Assembly (NCBI GenBank): GCA_963773735.1
Contig: CAVZCK010000025.1
Span: 1 to 64,000, forward strand
Direction of reading: 5' to 3'
Length of the DNA: 64,000 nucleotides
From: CAVZCK01 sp963773735
GTDB lineage: Bacteria > Pseudomonadota > Alphaproteobacteria > Rhizobiales > Rhodomicrobiaceae
Below, one piece after another: positions 54,138 to 63,758 of the stretch. How positions within the stretch are numbered: the stretch's first letter is position 1; each line of letters starts with the position of its first letter. The notes under the pieces are model-generated. The model made no database searches and was not told the DNA's origin. It worked only from the letters and a program-made list of their open reading frames with translations. A program made the position numbers and the translations under genes.

Positions 54138-55263
54138 ATGAAGAGCGCGGCTCGCGTTTGGACGATCAATGGCGATTTTGTTGCGCTGAAACCGACCGGT
54201 GTGCCTCGCTATGCCAGAGAAGTGACGCTGGCGCTCGATCAGCTGATCGGGGAGGGACATCCGCTTGCGGAGGGACTTGCTCTGGATCTGGTGGCGCCGC
54301 GCGAACCGGATGCCCTGCCGCTGAAGAATATCGCCGTCCGCGTCGTTTCCGAGTTCAGAAAGCCGCGGCTTCCGCAATTCTGGGTGCAGCTGCAATTGCC
54401 GCGGCACGTAAGGGGCGGTCTTGTGAGTTTCTGCAATCTCGCGCCGGTCCTCAAGCGGCGCCATATCGCCTGCATCCACGACCTGCACACCTGGATCCAC
54501 CCGGAAAGCTATGGCCGCGGTTTCAGGCTTGCGCACAAGCTCATCCTGCCCCTCGTTGGACGCCGCGCCCGGCACATCACGACGATCTCCCAGCTCTCGC
54601 GCCATCACCTCATCCAGCATGGCATCGCACCGGCCGATAAGATTACGGTCACCTATAACGGCGCCGACCACGCCATGCGGTGGAATGCCGGAAAGTCCGG
54701 GCTTGAGATTGGCGATCGGGCGTTCGTACTCTGTATCGGTCAGAACCAGAGCTACAAGAATATGGAGCTTGTCTGGCGCATTGCACCTGCGCTCGACGCG
54801 CTTGGGCTTGACGTCTATATGGCCGGCAATATCAGTCCCGAGGTCCTCCGCTCTTATGGAGGCGAGAAGCCCGCAAATCTTCGGCTGCTCGGCCGCATCG
54901 GCGACGACGATCTCGCCAAAGCCTTCGGCTCGGCCCTATGCTTCCTGTTTCCATCACGGATCGAGGGGTTCGGCCTGCCCGCAGTCGAAGCCATGACCTG
55001 CGGTTGTCCGGTCATCGCCGCTGACGCGCCTTGTCTGCCCGAGGTGTGCGGTGAGGCCGCGCTCTATGCCGGACCGGACGATCCGGCCGCCTGGATTGCC
55101 GCTATCAGCCATTTGTACGGAGATTCCAGCTCGCGCCAGACCATGATAGAGCGAGGCCGCTCTCGGGCTGCTCGATATCGTTGGAGTGGAGTTCGCGGAA
55201 ATCTATCTGCGGCTCATGGCCGAGGCGGATGGCGTTGCGCTGCACCAATCCGCAATGCCCTGA
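54138..55263 (+). pseudogene. Glycosyltransferase family 4, frameshift near the C-terminus
   Basis: The ATG at 54138 gives MKSAARVWTINGDFVALKPT, closely similar in layout to the divergent gene at 52436-53521. The UDP-sugar region is FPSRIEGFGLPAVEAMTCGC and CLPEVCGEAALYAGPDDPAA. Near 55190 the run AGTGGAGTTCGCGG has one G too many; with AGTGAGTTCGCGG the end reads YRWSEFAEIYLRLMAEADGV and stops at 55261-55263. Without that change the frame runs to 55343 with no similarity. 374 residues, normal. Confidence 0.87.
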
Positions 55264-55339
55264 TCCGGCTCAGCGATCTGCAGGTCTTGCGGCGAACGCA
55301 GGCGATCGCCGCTCTGCGGGCCTATGGCACCTGCAAACC

Positions 55340-57172
55340 TTAGTAGTATTTCCAAGCTTTCTTGAGACGAAGTTGCACGGCGAACTCATCGACTTTCGTC
55401 AGCACAATACCCAATATGTTGGCGTCCGCCAGATTTAAGCCGTAGGTGACATCCGCAAGGACGTCTCTTGGCGTCTTGCCCCATTCAACCGCCAAAAGAA
55501 CCGAGTCAAGAAGACTGCTGATCGTTAGCCCCTCAGGAACCGGCGCAAGCGGCGGCAGATCGACAACGACGAAATGGTATTTCTCCTTAAGATATTTCAG
55601 GAGCAACAGCATGCTCTCGGAACTGAGCCAGCTATAGGCACCGGAGATGCGCTTGTCCCCGACCATCGGCAGGATGTCCGGCATTGCGCCCTTGCTGGCA
55701 ATAATACAGTCTTTTGGTTCAGCTTCACCCTTCAAGACCTCAAAAAGTCCCTCAGTTGCGCCCGATGCGAGGTTTTGGCTGATCACCGGATTATGGATAT
55801 CGGCGTCGATGATCAGCGTCTTGTAAGAGGAAAGCGCGAATGCGGTGGCCAGATTGACGGCAAGCGTGCTCTTGCCTTCTTCCGGCAGAGCGGATGTGAT
55901 GCCAATTGAACGGATACCGTCTTGTCTGCCAGCCTTCACGATGCTGGTTTTCAGCGCTGTTACCGCGCCTGCAAACTGTGAGAACGGGGCTTCGGTGACG
56001 TAATGAAACAATGCCTGCCTGTCGACTTCGGGCTTACGCAAGGAGAAGAAGAGAGATTTCGGTGAGAACGACATTGGCTGCGAAATCTTTGGAATCCGCG
56101 CCAGACATTCGAGTCCGATGTAGTTCTTGACCTGTTTCGGCGTCCGCACGCTGGAGTCCATATTCAGCCGGAGGAACGCTAAGCCGACGCCGGAGAGTAG
56201 CCCGGCAAAGATGCCAAGGGCTATTACCAGTTTGCTGCGCGGGTAGCTTTTGCCTCGAGGCGTCTCTGCCGGCGTGATCACCCGGGCGTTGGAAATCGGG
56301 TAGGTTTGCTGCTCGCCGGCATTTGTAAGCGCCTGATAGTAGCTTTCATAAATCGTTCGATACGCTTGGACTGTAGCGTCAAGCGCTTCGACCGTCGCGG
56401 GAGCGTCTGTAGGCGCGGGCCCCGTCGCCGGGCCGACATCACGGCCCGCCTTCATATTTTGAAGCGCGCGTGCTGCGTCGTCGAGCTTACCGCGCAGCCG
56501 CTGGAGCCGTGACTCGAGCCATTCGCTGCTTTGACGCGCGGCTTTGGTCCGGGCCGCCACCTGCTCCCGCTCATAGGCACCGGCAACCGCATTTGCAATG
56601 CGTGCCGATTTCTCCGGCGCCATTGTCGTGACGTAAATATCAATGGCATAGGATAAGCCCAGGCGGCGCACATCGAGAGACGACCGAAGCGCTTCAACAG
56701 CAATTTGCTTCTGTTCCTGAGTCGAAAGCTGCGGCGCTGTTTGCTCGTCCGAGCTGCCAAACAGAGAGGAGTATACTCGACTAAGCCATGATACGGAATT
56801 ACCTCGAAATTCGGCATCCGTCTCGAGATTTAGCTCTTTGACAACCGCCCCGACAATAGTATCGGACATTATAAACGCAATTTGACTTTCAATGCTGGCA
56901 GCGTCGAGTACCAGCTGAGTTCTTTGCTCTTGCAGAAGCTGGGTTGTCGTAGGATCAATTAAAATCTCGGCGCGTGCTGTATAAAACGGTGTTGCCGACG
57001 AAACGAAAAGGATCCCCGACAGAAGACCCGCGCTTATGCACGAGAGGATCGTGAAGAAATATCTTCGAACAAAACTGGCAATGTCGGCATAGCTTATGTA
57101 GTCCGGTTCAAAAAAGAAATGATCGATTTCCCCGCGGGCCTGTGGTTTCTGCCGTGTCTGACGATTAAGCAT
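55340..57172 (-). CDS. Wzc/ExoP-like polysaccharide co-polymerase with BY-kinase domain
   Basis: The 610-residue protein combines a Wzz-type periplasmic part and a cytosolic tyrosine autokinase. TM1 is near residues 38-58 and TM2 near 315-335, preceded by the proline-rich VITPAETPRGKSYPR. The ATPase has Walker A in TSALPEEGKSTLAVN (about 426-440), A' in TLIIDADIHNP and Walker B in FVVVDLPPLAP. The C-terminal tyrosine cluster is almost absent (only KYY), unlike Wzc of E. coli. It should set chain length and energise export with the Wza-like lipoprotein at 34.1-34.7 kb, although 20 kb of other genes lie between. Confidence 0.93.
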   Translation of the reverse strand: MLNRQTRQKPQARGEIDHFFFEPDYISYADIASFVRRYFFTILSCISAGLLSGILFVSSATPFYTARAEILIDPTTTQLLQEQRTQLVLDAASIESQIAFIMSDTIVGAVVKELNLETDAEFRGNSVSWLSRVYSSLFGSSDEQTAPQLSTQEQKQIAVEALRSSLDVRRLGLSYAIDIYVTTMAPEKSARIANAVAGAYEREQVAARTKAARQSSEWLESRLQRLRGKLDDAARALQNMKAGRDVGPATGPAPTDAPATVEALDATVQAYRTIYESYYQALTNAGEQQTYPISNARVITPAETPRGKSYPRSKLVIALGIFAGLLSGVGLAFLRLNMDSSVRTPKQVKNYIGLECLARIPKISQPMSFSPKSLFFSLRKPEVDRQALFHYVTEAPFSQFAGAVTALKTSIVKAGRQDGIRSIGITSALPEEGKSTLAVNLATAFALSSYKTLIIDADIHNPVISQNLASGATEGLFEVLKGEAEPKDCIIASKGAMPDILPMVGDKRISGAYSWLSSESMLLLLKYLKEKYHFVVVDLPPLAPVPEGLTISSLLDSVLLAVEWGKTPRDVLADVTYGLNLADANILGIVLTKVDEFAVQLRLKKAWKYY

Positions 57173-57530
57173 ATTTCAAACTCTGACGTGCCGTCCGAAA
57201 ACGATCGCTTACCCGAAATTTTGGTGTCCGTCGCCAAAAAATTGGGACAGGCTGCAGGGTGACTTAACGGAGGCCGTGGTCCATTTCGTTGATAAGTTTA
57301 GGCAGCGTATTCGTCATCCTGCAAGCGGCTCATTGCAATCGTCATTCACGGATCCTTTACCGTTCGAACGCGCTCATTTGTCCACGCCCGAAACACACGT
57401 TGGCCCGATCCCGGAGATTGCCTAGTGCACTGACACATTCACCTGGTGCATGTGTCGATGCATCCATTCTTTGTTTCTGCATCGATTTTAGCAAACTCCG
57501 GCTGAAGCTTTCGTTTGGACCGATGCACTC

Positions 57531-57603
57531 GTGTGGTGATCGAGAAATCCCCTTCATTGTCTCAGCTTGCTCAGCAAGGGGATTTCTCGATCTCAAACCA
57601 CAC
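57531..57603. repeat. Long inverted repeat
   Basis: Left arm GTGTGGTGATCGAGAAATCC followed by CCTT pairs with the right arm that ends TCAAACCACAC (4-base bulge), 24 pairs in all around a 21-base loop at 57555-57575. It could be a transcript end or a small non-autonomous mobile element. Confidence 0.75.
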
Positions 57604-57633
57604 TAGAATCATAGAGTTGCTAGTGTCCCTTGA

Positions 57634-57686
57634 GATTCCGAAGTTCGCTAAGGAGCTAGCTGCAGAATGAGGCGAACTTCGGAATC
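57634..57686. repeat. Inverted repeat with 15-base perfect arms
   Basis: GATTCCGAAGTTCGC at 57634-57648 is matched by GCGAACTTCGGAATC at 57672-57686, with a 23-base loop. TGTCC and GGACA just outside extend the pairing after a small bulge. Strong structure; function unknown. Confidence 0.75.
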
Positions 57687-57884
57687 GGACATAGGTTCAT
57701 TTGATACCGCAGGCAGTGATAACGACTGATGAACGCGTCAGTCCGCGCCTCATGATCGTCATTGATGCTGCCGGCCACCCTCGCTCTGTGTCCGGGACCA
57801 TGGCCTGCGCCCGGAAAGGATCTCGACGCAATTCGCTGCTCAAATGTTGCAATCCCTGCAGGTCAACTTCGATTTCAATGGGCT

Positions 57885-59357
57885 CTACCGAAAAAGAACC
57901 GCGTGCATATCGCGAAACTCTCTGGACCCGATCAGCGCCTTGACGATATTTGGCCGGCTCAAATTGCCTTTGTCGAGGGCGACGAGATAGTCGTGACGCC
58001 CCTGGCCGTCCGGATCGCGATCAAGTAGAAGCCGGTAGATTAGCGTGATGTAGTCGGAATTATTCAGTCCCGCGGCGCCTTGGCGCTGATTGAACTCATC
58101 TGATTGCATCATGCTTCCGAGCATCCCGTCGATCGTGTCTCCCTTCTTAAGCTCCTCCGTCCGGCTTGCAAGCCCTTGCGCGTCGGCCGGACGGCCAAAG
58201 ACGAGACAATAGCTGTAGCCGATCTTATTGGCCGGGCTGGCATCGCGATCATCAAAGAGGCAAAGATCGCACTGGCGGTGGGGAACAGGTCCCTTCGGTT
58301 GAACTTGGTTTTGACCAGGCAACACCGGTTCGGAAGCAGATTGCGCCGCCAAGCGATAGCCGCCGCGCAGCAGCGTTCGCACGGCACAGTAGCCAGGCTT
58401 AGGCCCGGAAGCGGCCCATTTGCCTTTATCGTTCTTATCCAGATAGACCAATCCCATGAAGGCTTCGAAGTTCGGCGCCCAATAGGTTTCGTCCAACAGT
58501 TCGTAAACATGGGCAGCCTCGACCCGGTATTTATCCTGGAGCTCGCGAATGCGGGTCATGATCCTCTTTAAGCCGGCGGCCTGCTGGACCACGCCTTTTT
58601 GACTGCCCATCGGGTTATTGAATTCCGTCACCCAGATGGGTTTGCCGAATGCAGCGACACGTTTGAATCCCCATTCAGGATCTTTGCCATAGAAGTGCCA
58701 GACCGAAATGTCCCAGGCGATCCCGTCCCGCCGCATGCGTTCAAACGCGCCGACATGGCCCCAACCGGCGGTGCCGATCGCCTTGCGGATCGTCGGGTCG
58801 ACCGAGATCGTACCGTCGGACAAGCCTTTGAGGACTGCGCTCACTTTAGCCCAGCGCGGACCAAAATATTCCAGTGGCCCGACACCGCCGGCGGGACCCC
58901 AGGCACAATTATACTGCACACCATTGTCCTGCATTTCGCAGGGCTGGATGATGGCATGGTTCTCCAACTCGTTACCGAGCTCCCAGACGCGAATGTCGTC
59001 CTTGAAGCGCGAAACCAGATAAACGGCGAAGGCACGAGCTTTCTTGTAAAGGTCTTCCGGGGCTTCATTCTTCAGGTTAAGTCCCGGGGTCAGCACCGGC
59101 AGAATTTCAATGCCGCGCGGCTTGGCGGCGTCGACAAGCGTCTTCAAAGCCGTTGCGTTATCGATGCTCGATATATTGACCCGATAGGAGGTCATTCCGA
59201 GATTGCGGAGATAATCGAGCTGCTGCTCGAAGCTGACGCCCTGATAGGCTGTGAACGGATGGCCGTTTGCGCCCCAAATGAAATCAGCCTTGGCGAAGGC
59301 TTGAGGCATGATTGCGAGCCATAGCAGCGAGAAGATGATCATTTTACATCGCGGCAT
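57885..59357 (-). CDS. Secreted glycoside hydrolase (clan A, GH39/GH5-like) with DUF4214 tail
   Basis: The ATG at 59357 gives a signal peptide (MIIFSLLWLAIMPQAFA) and a 490-residue protein. The TIM barrel shows the two catalytic glutamates of clan A: acid/base in LGNELENH and nucleophile in WVTEFNNP. The segment from about residue 395 on (YSYCLVFGRPADAQGLASRT, FNQRQGAAGLNNSDYITLIY and RLLLDRDPDGQGRHDYLVAL) is a DUF4214 domain, known from secreted and S-layer-associated proteins. The enzyme may trim the locus' own polysaccharide, as polymer-degrading hydrolases often sit within such loci. Its exact substrate is unknown. Confidence 0.85.
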   Translation of the reverse strand: MPRCKMIIFSLLWLAIMPQAFAKADFIWGANGHPFTAYQGVSFEQQLDYLRNLGMTSYRVNISSIDNATALKTLVDAAKPRGIEILPVLTPGLNLKNEAPEDLYKKARAFAVYLVSRFKDDIRVWELGNELENHAIIQPCEMQDNGVQYNCAWGPAGGVGPLEYFGPRWAKVSAVLKGLSDGTISVDPTIRKAIGTAGWGHVGAFERMRRDGIAWDISVWHFYGKDPEWGFKRVAAFGKPIWVTEFNNPMGSQKGVVQQAAGLKRIMTRIRELQDKYRVEAAHVYELLDETYWAPNFEAFMGLVYLDKNDKGKWAASGPKPGYCAVRTLLRGGYRLAAQSASEPVLPGQNQVQPKGPVPHRQCDLCLFDDRDASPANKIGYSYCLVFGRPADAQGLASRTEELKKGDTIDGMLGSMMQSDEFNQRQGAAGLNNSDYITLIYRLLLDRDPDGQGRHDYLVALDKGNLSRPNIVKALIGSREFRDMHAVLFR

Positions 59358-59600
59358 CGTACCGGCATCCCTCAACAGCAGTCCGCTGTGCACCATAATG
59401 TTCTCAGAGCAGGGGCGCAGGCTGTCAAAAATGCGGTGCCGCGTCAATGTGGGCACAAAGGCTTTTTAAGCTTGCTCCCGCGCCAAACTTGCAGACCGCG
59501 CCCTATGGCCTTAATAACGCGGATGGATTTGGCCATTGCGTGCCTCGTCGCCGCTGTTGCACCCTTTTTATCAACAATCGATAGCCGATGCGTAACTAAA

Positions 59601-60794
59601 ATGGCCAAGAATGACGGCACCAGCACCAGCCAATTTTTGCATCAGGACACCGCCGCACACAGCGGATTGAGCGTAGCGATTGTTCACGATTGGTGCCCCT
59701 CGTTTCGCGGAGGCGAGCGGGTCGTCGCAGAGATGTGCCGAATCTATCCGCAGGCGGACGTTTTCACCTTATTCGATTTCCTGCCTGAGGAGATCAAGGA
59801 AGAGTATTTTCCTGGCATCAAATTCCATACCTCCATTGCCAACCGGCTCCCCTTCGTGCGCAAATATTATCGCGCCTTATTCTTCACCTGCCCTTTCCTG
59901 ATCGAACAGTTCGATGTCACTGCCTATGACGCCGTGATCTCGTCTTCGGCCGCTTTCGCCCGCGGTGTCCTGACCAGACCCGACCAGCCCCACCTCTGCT
60001 ATGTTCACAGTCCCGTCCGTTATGCCTGGGATGAACAATTCTCCTATTTGGCTCAGGGCCGGCTCGGCTACGGCCCAAGAGGCCTGTTGTTCCGCCGTAT
60101 GCTGTACAAGCTTCGTATATGGGACAGCCGGACGGCGCATGGTCCCGATCTCATGGTCGCAAATTCGAATTTTGTCCGTTCGCGGATTCGCCGCATCTAT
60201 GGACGCGATGCGCAGGTTGTCTTCCCGCCGGTTGAAATCAACAAATTCGATGTCGTGAAAGACAAGGAGGACTACTACATCACGGCGTCCTTCCTGGCGC
60301 CGTATAAGCGCACAGACCTCGTCATCCAGGCCTTCAACCAAATGCCGGGCCGGCGTCTTCATGTCGTCGGCGATGGTCAGCAATCGTCCAAGCTGCGTAA
60401 GCTGGCCGGCCCGAATATTTCCTTTCTCGGCTTCTTGCCCCGCGCGGACTATATTCGCGAGGTCTCTTACGCGCGGGCGCTCGTGTTTGCCGGATGCGAG
60501 GATTTCGGCATCGCGCTGGCGGAAGCGCAGGCCAGCGGCACGCCGCTCATTGCCTTTCGGCGCGGCGGCGCCAGCGATATCGTGCGCCCGCTCGGAACGC
60601 ATGCGGCGCCGACGGGCGTCTTATTCGAGCGCCAGACCGTCGACGCGGTTAAAGAAGCGGTCGATCACTTTGAAGCGAACAACCGTGCCATCACCGCCGC
60701 GGCCTGCCGCGAAAACGCGGAGCGCTTCGCACCTGAACGGTTCCGTCGGGAAATCGTGCGCGCATTTGATCAGGTATGCGCGTTGCACAGATAA
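59601..60794 (+). CDS. Glycosyltransferase family 4
   Basis: The ATG at 59601 gives MAKNDGTSTSQFLHQDTAAH, followed by LSVAIVHDWCPSFRGGERVV, the usual opening of GT4 proteins of the WbaZ/GumH group. The C-terminal domain has FLAPYKRTDLVIQAFNQMPG and GCEDFGIALAEAQASGTPLI with a GASDIV loop. Longer in-frame starts upstream add non-conserved sequence. It is divergent from the glycoside hydrolase gene. Transfers a sugar to the growing repeat unit. Confidence 0.92.
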   Translation: MAKNDGTSTSQFLHQDTAAHSGLSVAIVHDWCPSFRGGERVVAEMCRIYPQADVFTLFDFLPEEIKEEYFPGIKFHTSIANRLPFVRKYYRALFFTCPFLIEQFDVTAYDAVISSSAAFARGVLTRPDQPHLCYVHSPVRYAWDEQFSYLAQGRLGYGPRGLLFRRMLYKLRIWDSRTAHGPDLMVANSNFVRSRIRRIYGRDAQVVFPPVEINKFDVVKDKEDYYITASFLAPYKRTDLVIQAFNQMPGRRLHVVGDGQQSSKLRKLAGPNISFLGFLPRADYIREVSYARALVFAGCEDFGIALAEAQASGTPLIAFRRGGASDIVRPLGTHAAPTGVLFERQTVDAVKEAVDHFEANNRAITAAACRENAERFAPERFRREIVRAFDQVCALHR

Positions 60795-61239
60795 CCGCTT
60801 CTCGCTGCTGGCACGCACTAACTCCAATTTCGCAGCGATGTCTTGGCTTTTGAGCCCGCTGTCGCACCATAAACGCAGCCGGACCCGGCATTGGCGATCT
60901 ACCGCTCAAAGGGGAGTTCGCGATAATTTCCTCCTTGTCAAGGTCCTTCACGATTTGACCCACCGGAACCAACCTGCCGCGACCCGCCGTCCTTGATATC
61001 CAGAGTCACAATTTCGTGGTGACCCGAAGCAATGAGGCAACCAAATCTTTCAGATCGTTGCCCGCCGGCAACAGCCGTGGACCACACAAGCCTCTGATTT
61101 TAATGATTAATTTTTCCATTCGAATATAAATCGGTTATAGCCTATGCCCGTCGCGACAATTCGCAACCCATGGTTAGTTTCACCGGCAAGCCGTCGTCGC
61201 GTACCCATAAGATGGGAAATCTGATGTAAGGACGGGCTG
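60795..61239. other. Intergenic region upstream of the outer-membrane barrel gene
   Basis: About 445 bases. The last 130 are AT-rich (around 61100-61145) and should contain the promoter of the barrel gene. No gene, RNA or repeat is recognised. Confidence 0.5.
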
Positions 61240-62082
61240 ATGCAGCGCCGCTTTCACGCCGCCGCCTTTCTGGTCGTCGCGACCGCTCTTCCTGCGCCGC
61301 TTCTGGCTGCGGATCTCGGTGACTCCTCTTCTGGGCCCCTCAAAGATGCGCCAATCGCGGCGGCGCCGTATTCCTGGTCCGGCCCCTATATCGGCGTGAA
61401 TGGCGGATATGGCTGGGGCAACAGCTCGATCCGGGACGGCGGGACAAATCTCTATAGCGGCACTGGGAACAAGAGCATACCACCCTATGGAGCTTTCTCC
61501 TGCGGCCCGGCCCTCACCGGCAATTATTGCAATACCCCGTTCGAGCTTGATCCCAAGGGGTGGCTGGGCGGCATGCAACTCGGCGCCAATTGGCAGCAGG
61601 ATCACCTCGTGCTCGGCATCGAGGGCGACCTCGGCTATCTTGGAGTTAGCAACGACTACGTTCTCATCCGGCCCTTTAATGATCGCGATTACGGCTCGGT
61701 CGAATATGGATTCTATGGCACTGCGACGGGACGGCTTGGCTACGCCTTCGATCGCAGCCTGGTGTATGCGAAGGGCGGTCTCGCCCTCGCCCATATACAG
61801 AACAGGGGCTACGATCTCGATCTGAAGGGCGGCAGCTTTCAAGAATACCAGGGCAGCGAGGCTAGCAAGAGCGGCACTGAAACAGGCTGGGCGCTCGGCG
61901 GCGGCATTGAGCATGCGCTCAGCGACCGTCTCACCCTCAAGGCCGAATATCTCTATATGGATTTCGGATCGGCGACGTCGCGCAGCTCGGACGGCGATAT
62001 TTACAAATACGATAATCAGCTGCACACGGCCAAGATTGGCCTCAACTATCGCCTCAGCTCTGAGCCCGAGCCGCTGAAATAG
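61240..62082 (+). CDS. Omp25/31-like outer-membrane beta-barrel protein
   Basis: The 280-residue protein starts MQRRFHAAAFLVVATALPAP, with a signal peptide cut after LLAADL. The mature part holds PYSWSGPYIGVNGGYGWGNS, the typical first strand of Hyphomicrobiales Omp25/31-like porin-type barrels, then YGFYGTATGRLGYAFDRSLV, ALGGGIEHALSDRLTLKAEY and a last strand ending KIGLNYRL. Function structural; often highly abundant and antigenic. Confidence 0.92.
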   Translation: MQRRFHAAAFLVVATALPAPLLAADLGDSSSGPLKDAPIAAAPYSWSGPYIGVNGGYGWGNSSIRDGGTNLYSGTGNKSIPPYGAFSCGPALTGNYCNTPFELDPKGWLGGMQLGANWQQDHLVLGIEGDLGYLGVSNDYVLIRPFNDRDYGSVEYGFYGTATGRLGYAFDRSLVYAKGGLALAHIQNRGYDLDLKGGSFQEYQGSEASKSGTETGWALGGGIEHALSDRLTLKAEYLYMDFGSATSRSSDGDIYKYDNQLHTAKIGLNYRLSSEPEPLK

Positions 62083-62284
62083 CGCTACCTGGCGGCCCAT
62101 CCGGCGTGACTGGCGCTGCATAATCCTTCTTTGCGGCACGCAAACGGGTCTTGCGGACGCTTTGGTCCATGAGGTCAATCCGGTGCGCACCTATGCAAGA
62201 GGCGATCGAGGATGGCCTCGGCACAAATAGGGTCGCCGAGCATGGTCGGAATGTTCTTATTCAATTGTGCTGCCCGTGCGCCGG

Positions 62285-63322
62285 CTATCTCTCCGGTACA
62301 GGCATGCCTTGCGAGCTCACCAGAAAATCGACGGCGGTCATGCGGATTGGGGGCTCGCTAACGCGGTGCGTCATTTGCCGAGCAGTCTTTAGCAGCTTAT
62401 GACGGGGCCAGCTCAGGATTGCCGCGACATAGTCGGTCAGACCCGGCTCGAGACCAAGTTCGACCAGAGCTTGCATGGTCTGCGCCGCGAGCTCCGACTT
62501 TCCTGAGGCGCGCCACGCGAGAATATGGCGCAGCAAAAGCCGCATGGCATTTCTGGACCTCCGCTCGAATTCGTCGGGCGCCAGCACATTTCTGCCATAT
62601 AGCCTCAATCTTCGAAGTCCGGTGACAATGAACAGCCGATCGCCGCCCATGCGGCTTGTGGCCGCCAATTCGTGCTTGCGCGTGTAAAATAGCGCTTCGT
62701 TCACGAAGCCCATATCGCCCTCCAAAAGCAGACGGAAGACGAAGTCCGCATCCTGTGCCGGGCTGGCCGCTGGGTTAAACGGATTTTCTAGCCGCTCGGG
62801 CGTCACCCTGAAGAACAGATGCGGAAAGGGAAACCAGGTGATGTCGCCGGAAACGAGCCGCCGGACGCATTCGCGGCCGTCATAGACACGGTCCTCTTGA
62901 TCAAAATTATGCGGCTTGACCAGATCATCGAAGACATCGATGGCGGTCACGAACTGCACCCGTGGATGAGCTTCCGCGATGGCGACCATCCGCGCAATAG
63001 CATCGGCCCGGATGAGATCATCCGCACAAAGAAACTTAATGTAACCCGCTTCTGCGGGGGTCATGGCTATCGCGGCGTTCCAATTCTCGACCTGCGGGAG
63101 CACGGAGGCGTTGCGCCGCGTGAGGATCGGCACCCGGCCGCCACGCGCTTGAGCAATGACTTGAGGCGTATTGTCAGTACTGGCGTTGTCTAATACGACG
63201 TGAACAAGATTTGGATGGGTTTGCGCCTGCACGCAGGCCAAGGTTTTTTCAAGATAGGGTAACCCATTGTAAACCGGTGTAACGACCGCAACCAGCTGCT
63301 GCTTGTCTCGCGTCTCAGCCAT
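62285..63322 (-). CDS. Glycosyltransferase family 2
   Basis: A 345-residue GT-A enzyme starting MAETRDKQQLVAVVTPVYNGLPYLEKT, with LDNASTDNTPQV for the nucleotide and the DxD-like CADDLIRADA. The rest (about 120-345) is less conserved. It converges on the barrel gene and ends the second polysaccharide half. Likely adds a residue or side branch. Confidence 0.92.
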   Translation of the reverse strand: MAETRDKQQLVAVVTPVYNGLPYLEKTLACVQAQTHPNLVHVVLDNASTDNTPQVIAQARGGRVPILTRRNASVLPQVENWNAAIAMTPAEAGYIKFLCADDLIRADAIARMVAIAEAHPRVQFVTAIDVFDDLVKPHNFDQEDRVYDGRECVRRLVSGDITWFPFPHLFFRVTPERLENPFNPAASPAQDADFVFRLLLEGDMGFVNEALFYTRKHELAATSRMGGDRLFIVTGLRRLRLYGRNVLAPDEFERRSRNAMRLLLRHILAWRASGKSELAAQTMQALVELGLEPGLTDYVAAILSWPRHKLLKTARQMTHRVSEPPIRMTAVDFLVSSQGMPVPER

Positions 63323-63749
63323 AACCTCCCCTGTGCGTCAATCGGCAACATTCGCGTGGTAATCGCAAACCTGCGGACAATCCGACGTGGAATCCGACAA
63401 CATAGCGTTTTCACGGCAGAAAGCAAATCCATGTATTATCAGACCGATGTTATCCAGAAGTTACACAAATAAGTCCGAAGCTTTTGGCTAACCGAGGGTG
63501 GCATGCATTGCAAGCCTCGATTGGCTCGTCTCTCTGCCAGGCGCGAAAACAACCGGGCAAATGGCAGCGCCGGTCATTTGAAAATGGCGGAAGTGCCAAA
63601 TGGTCTTTGGCCGCCCCTGCGTCTATCAGGGTAATTCTGCACCCTGGCCTCTGATATTTTTCTGCGCTATGTGTTTCGCATTCCACGAGCGCTCAGAGGT
63701 TTTACTAGATATCGATGTCGCTTGTTCTTCTCGGGGGGCTTGCGGCGAG
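63323..63749. other. Divergent intergenic region
   Basis: About 427 bases between the family 2 transferase and the last gene. No reading frame or RNA can be supported; a GGGGGGCTTGCGGCGAGG stretch at the end supplies the ribosome-binding site for the next gene. Confidence 0.5.
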
Positions 63750-63758
63750 GTGCGACAC

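Larger units (their letters stand above)
57173..57884. other. Long intergenic region with two large hairpins
   Basis: About 712 bases between the Wzc-like gene and the glycoside hydrolase gene. No conserved reading frame can be supported. Two strong inverted repeats are present (57531-57603 and 57634-57686) and are listed separately. Confidence 0.55.

Noticed and set aside
57289..57606. 105-codon plus-strand open frame between the Wzc-like and glycoside hydrolase genes
   Set aside because: It covers the inverted repeats and has no recognisable domain or good ribosome-binding site.
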